A stretch of DNA of 64,000 nt, taken from NCBI GenBank assembly GCA_035048815.1, contig JAUCBN010000035.1:9436501-9500500 (forward strand), read 5' to 3'. This DNA comes from Abelmoschus esculentus. Its lineage: Eukaryota > Streptophyta > Magnoliopsida > Malvales > Malvaceae. Shown piece by piece: positions 60,764-64,000 of the stretch; within the stretch, counting starts at the first letter, position 1; each line of letters starts with the position of its first letter. The notes under the pieces were generated by a model. It was not told the DNA's origin. It saw only the letters and a program-made list of their open reading frames with translations, and made no database searches. The translations under genes and the position numbers were made by a program.

Positions 60764-61695
60764 ATGAAAAGGGCCAACCCAAGTAATCCACTGTACGAGA
60801 TTGATCCAAAAATTGAAATAACCTACCAAGGGTTGAGAAGACAGATCCAAGGAGCCATGGTAGTAAATCAAGGAATCCAGAACATACCTGCTGGTATTGA
60901 AGGCCTTGCACAACAACCACTGCCGCGACAGTTAACTGTTAGAGATTTTTTGATGGAAGATCTAAATGGATTGAACCCTAGAGTTGTTACACCAGAGATA
61001 GAAGCAACCCACTTTGAACTCAAACCAGTGATATTCAATATGCTTAATACTATTGGAAAATTTAGTGGGTCTGCAACTGAAGATGTCAGGCAACATCTCA
61101 AATCCTTCATGGAAGTCTGTAACTCATTCAAAATTCAAGGAGTCCATGAAGACATTTTGAGATTAAAACTTTTCCCCTATTCATTGAGGGATAGGGCCAA
61201 GACCTGGTTAAATAGCATTCCGACAGGATCTATAGGATCTTGGAGTAAACTCTACCGAGAATTGATTACGTGATTTAACCCTACCAACTTATATGATCGA
61301 ATTTATGATGAAATTACTTCTTTTCGACAAGCTGATGATGAACCTATGTACGAGGCTTGGGACCGCTACAGAGAGTTACTGAACAAATGTCCACTACATG
61401 GATTTCCACTATGGACACAAGTAACCATGTTCTACAATGCTACCAATGCCCCGACAAGGATGATGTTAGATGCCTCGACAAATGGCACACTCGTTGACAA
61501 AGCTCCGGAAGAAGCTATTGAGATTCTGAAAAAACTCGCAAGGAACTATTTTCAATTCCCTACTTTTAGGCGAAGAGGAGTAAGATGCCAAGCCACAATG
61601 AATGAGCTAGAAACTACCAATTCAGGGCAGCACAATTGGCATCTTTAACCAAGATGGTTCAGAACATGCAAGTACATCAAAATACTCACGAGGTA
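60764..61695 (+). pseudogene. Athila gag, element 1, cut by LTR 2
   Basis: From ATG 60764 (MKRANPSNPLYEIDP). Gag-core motifs include RDFLMEDLNG, ATHFELKPVIFNMLNTIG, FKIQGVHEDILRLKLFPYSL and RAKTWLNSIPTGSI. One TGA at 61271-61273 replaces the Arg expected in ITRFNPTN. The same frame then continues to about 61620. A shift follows, and AAQLASLTKMVQNMQ-like sequence is read in the next frame. The gene ends abruptly at LTR 2. Confidence 0.8.
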
Positions 61696-61722
61696 AAAAC
61701 GATCAATTCTTTAGAGTATATA

Positions 61723-63082
61723 TGATAAGTGCTCAACTCACTATCATTTTCTACACTTTTCATGGACACTTATCATCAAATCTACACCTACTTGAACCAA
61801 TGCATGTACTTAATATGATATATTTAAGGATTGTGCCATTGAAGACAATATTTGTAGAACAGGCGTACTTTACTGCATTTTCTTATCTGTGTAGGAACAA
61901 GTATTACCAAGGCAGCAGAATGAGACCGAGGATGGACCTGATGCCGAGGTAGCAGAGGAGAAAAAAACGATATGGCTAGCTATTGAAGGAGAAAAATGAG
62001 GAAAAGGTTGCTGAACAAGAAGCCCAAGAATCGGAGCTGAACAACATAAAAAAAACCCAAGGACAATGCCACGCGGGATGAAACCTTCTAGAAGATCAAA
62101 CTTTGAAATATTTACCCTAGGTACATAACTTGTTCCCTACTCCAAGTTGTACTCTAATTAGGAAAGGTTTACTCAAGGCCAAGCCTATATAAGGCATAGC
62201 CGTCCTAGGGGTTAGAGACTTGAGATTCGGCCAACACACCTATGTCGAGAGAACTTACACCTATACCGAGAGAACTTTCACCTTTGGGACAATTCTTCCC
62301 ATCATGTTCTAAAGTTCTCTTAGGGTTTGGTGAAGGTTGTTGAGTATTTGTGAGAGGATATTGTACTTTGTTTCTTGTTCCTAATGCAATAAAATATCGA
62401 AGTTTACTTATTCTTTGCCATTTCTTGTTCTCACATTCAAGCTCGAGAGAGAAGTTTGTGAGTAATCCATTTATCTAATATCGAGAGAATTAGATTCAAA
62501 AAAGGGATAAGTACGGTATTCAACTTGATTGGAGGATACTAACTCGGCCTAGAGATAGGTTAAGAGTTTCAGCGGCTAAGAGAAGTGTTGAATTGGTTGG
62601 TGATTATAATTGATTAACGCCGAGAGAAATCATCAAGGATTGGTTATCAACATTATTTCGAATTAGAGATAAGCGGAATCATTCAAGGATACTTTGCCGA
62701 ACTTGGTAAATCTGCCCAAGAGCAAGAGATTGCCGCGGCAGAAAACATTGTCGCTGCCGAGACAGTAGCTGCAGTACTGTCGAGGTAGTACAATGCAATT
62801 ACATTGGACAGAAGCAGATCAATCGAATCCACGATACAACACAACTGGATCTTACCTTATCTTTCTCTCATATTTAATTTTGCTTTATTTAGTTAGTTTA
62901 TTTAGTTTAATTAATATCCAACTTATTTGTGTTTTTACTTTTATTTTATAGAAGCAAAAAGACTGAAGGAAGCATATTAAGTACACCAATCACTGAGAAG
63001 ATGATAACTCGATAAAATACTTATCACTTTATTACTTGACGTGTACACTTGCACTCTAATTGCGTACTTTTTACACGCATCA
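61723..63082 (+). repeat. Athila-type LTR 2
   Basis: Starts TGATAAGTGCTCAACTCAC and ends ACACGCATCA. Slightly longer than LTR 1, with an extra segment around 62220-62285 (CCGAGAGAACTT repeats). Confidence 0.8.
62186..62194 (+). promoter_or_regulatory. TATA box of Athila LTR 2
   Basis: TATATAAGG in the same context as in LTR 1. Confidence 0.6.
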
Positions 63083-63088
63083 AGTTTT

Positions 63089-63106
63089 TGGCGCCGTTGC
63101 CGGGGA
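63089..63106 (+). other. Athila primer-binding site 2
   Basis: TGGCGCCGTTGCCGGGGA, seven bases after LTR 2. Confidence 0.85.
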
Positions 63107-63186
63107 TTGACAACTAAATTTTATTGTCTTTATTTTCTTGCTTTTAGTTTTAGTTTTTTCTTATTATTTGATTTGGTCTTTGGTGT

Positions 63187-64000
63187 ATGACAAGGGTCAA
63201 CCCTAGCAATCCACTATAGGAGATAGACCGAGAAATTGAAAGAACTTACCAAAGTTTAAGAAGACAGATCCAATGAGCCATGGAAGTGAATCAAGGGAAT
63301 CAGAACATACCAGCAGGCAATGAAGGCCTTCAACAACACCCATTACCGCAACCACTGCCGCGACAGCTAACTGTTAGAGACTTTTTGGTGGAAGATTTGA
63401 ATGGATTGAGCCCTGGAGTGGTCACACCAGAGATTGAGGCAACCCACTTTGAACTTAAACCTGTGATGTTCAATATGCTAAATACTATTGGACAATTTAG
63501 TGGGGATGCAATAGAAGATGCCAGGCAACATCTCTAATCCTTCATGGAAGTATGCAACTTTTTCAAAATTCAAGGAGTCCATGAAGATATTTTGAGATTA
63601 AAACTCTTCCCCTATTCACTGAGGGATAGGGTCAAAACCAGGTTGAATAGCATTCCGGCAGGATCAATTGGATCTTGGACTGAACTCTGTCGAGAATTCA
63701 TTACGCGATTTAACCCTACAAATTTATATGATCGAATCCGTAATGAAATAACTTCTTTTAGACAGGCTGATGACAAACCTATGTACGAAGCTTGAGAACG
63801 CTACAGAGAGTTACTGAACTGATGTCCATTGCATGGATTTCCACTTTGGATGCAAGTAACCATGTTCTATAATGCCACCAATGCCCCGACAAGGATGATG
63901 TTGGATGCCTCGGCAAATGGCACACTCCTTGACAAAGCTCCGGAAGAAGCTATAGAAATTCTGAACAAACTCGCAAGGAATAATTTCCAATTTCCTACTT
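63187..64000 (+). pseudogene. Athila gag, element 2, runs off the window
   Basis: Homologous to the gag at 60764, with a longer proline/glutamine stretch (QQHPLPQPLPRQ). In-frame stops occur near 63218, 63274, 63537, 63795 and 63822. Those at 63795 (EAWERYR) and 63822 (LLNRCPLHG) look like TGG to TGA and CGA to TGA changes. The end lies outside the window. Confidence 0.8.

Overview
The window is nuclear DNA of a flowering plant, almost certainly a eudicot. The evidence is one spliced plant gene with GT-AG introns, set in AT-rich DNA packed with Ty1/Copia, Ty3/Gypsy and Mutator-like elements. Some repeat motifs resemble Malvaceae (cotton-type) repeats, but that is an impression only. I see no tRNA, rRNA, CRISPR array or bacterial-type operon.

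Layout. 1-7983: a Sirevirus-like Copia element (integrase, RT-RNase H, env-like ORF, PPT, 3' LTR), followed by two further related LTR remnants. 9151-29411: a recombined array of one dead Copia family. Two LTR subtypes (A about 245 bp, B about 237 bp) flank four internal regions; an 8.16-kb unit is tandemly duplicated and one copy is reduced by short-homology deletions. 30524-32866 (minus): the only credible host gene, a CCCH zinc-finger plus RRM RNA-binding protein with seven coding exons. 33294-36048: a 2.75-kb Mutator-like element with roughly 300-bp TIRs and a perfect 10-bp TSD, starting about 430 bp upstream of that gene's ATG. 37881-45489: layered LTR fragments, including a 2.9-kb solo LTR with a perfect TSD. 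45495-57591 (minus): a Tekay/Del-type chromovirus with 3.5-kb LTRs and an odd extra stub of a third LTR at its outer 5' end. 58501-58710: a Tat/Ogre-like gag fragment. 59348-64000: two same-orientation Athila-like elements, LTR plus gag, the second running off the window.

None of the retroelement coding regions is intact. Most premature stops for which the ancestral codon can be guessed from family motifs are CAG/CAA/CGA to TAG/TAA/TGA or TGG to TAG/TGA changes. This fits deamination of methylated cytosine in silenced chromatin.

The most unusual signals are: (1) a spaced palindrome, GGTATCGAA-N6-TTCGATACC and variants, clustered in the LTRs of both the Sirevirus-like and the Tekay-type element; (2) the recombination history readable in the Copia array and in the Tekay element; (3) a missing AG at the expected exon-4 acceptor of the CCCH gene.
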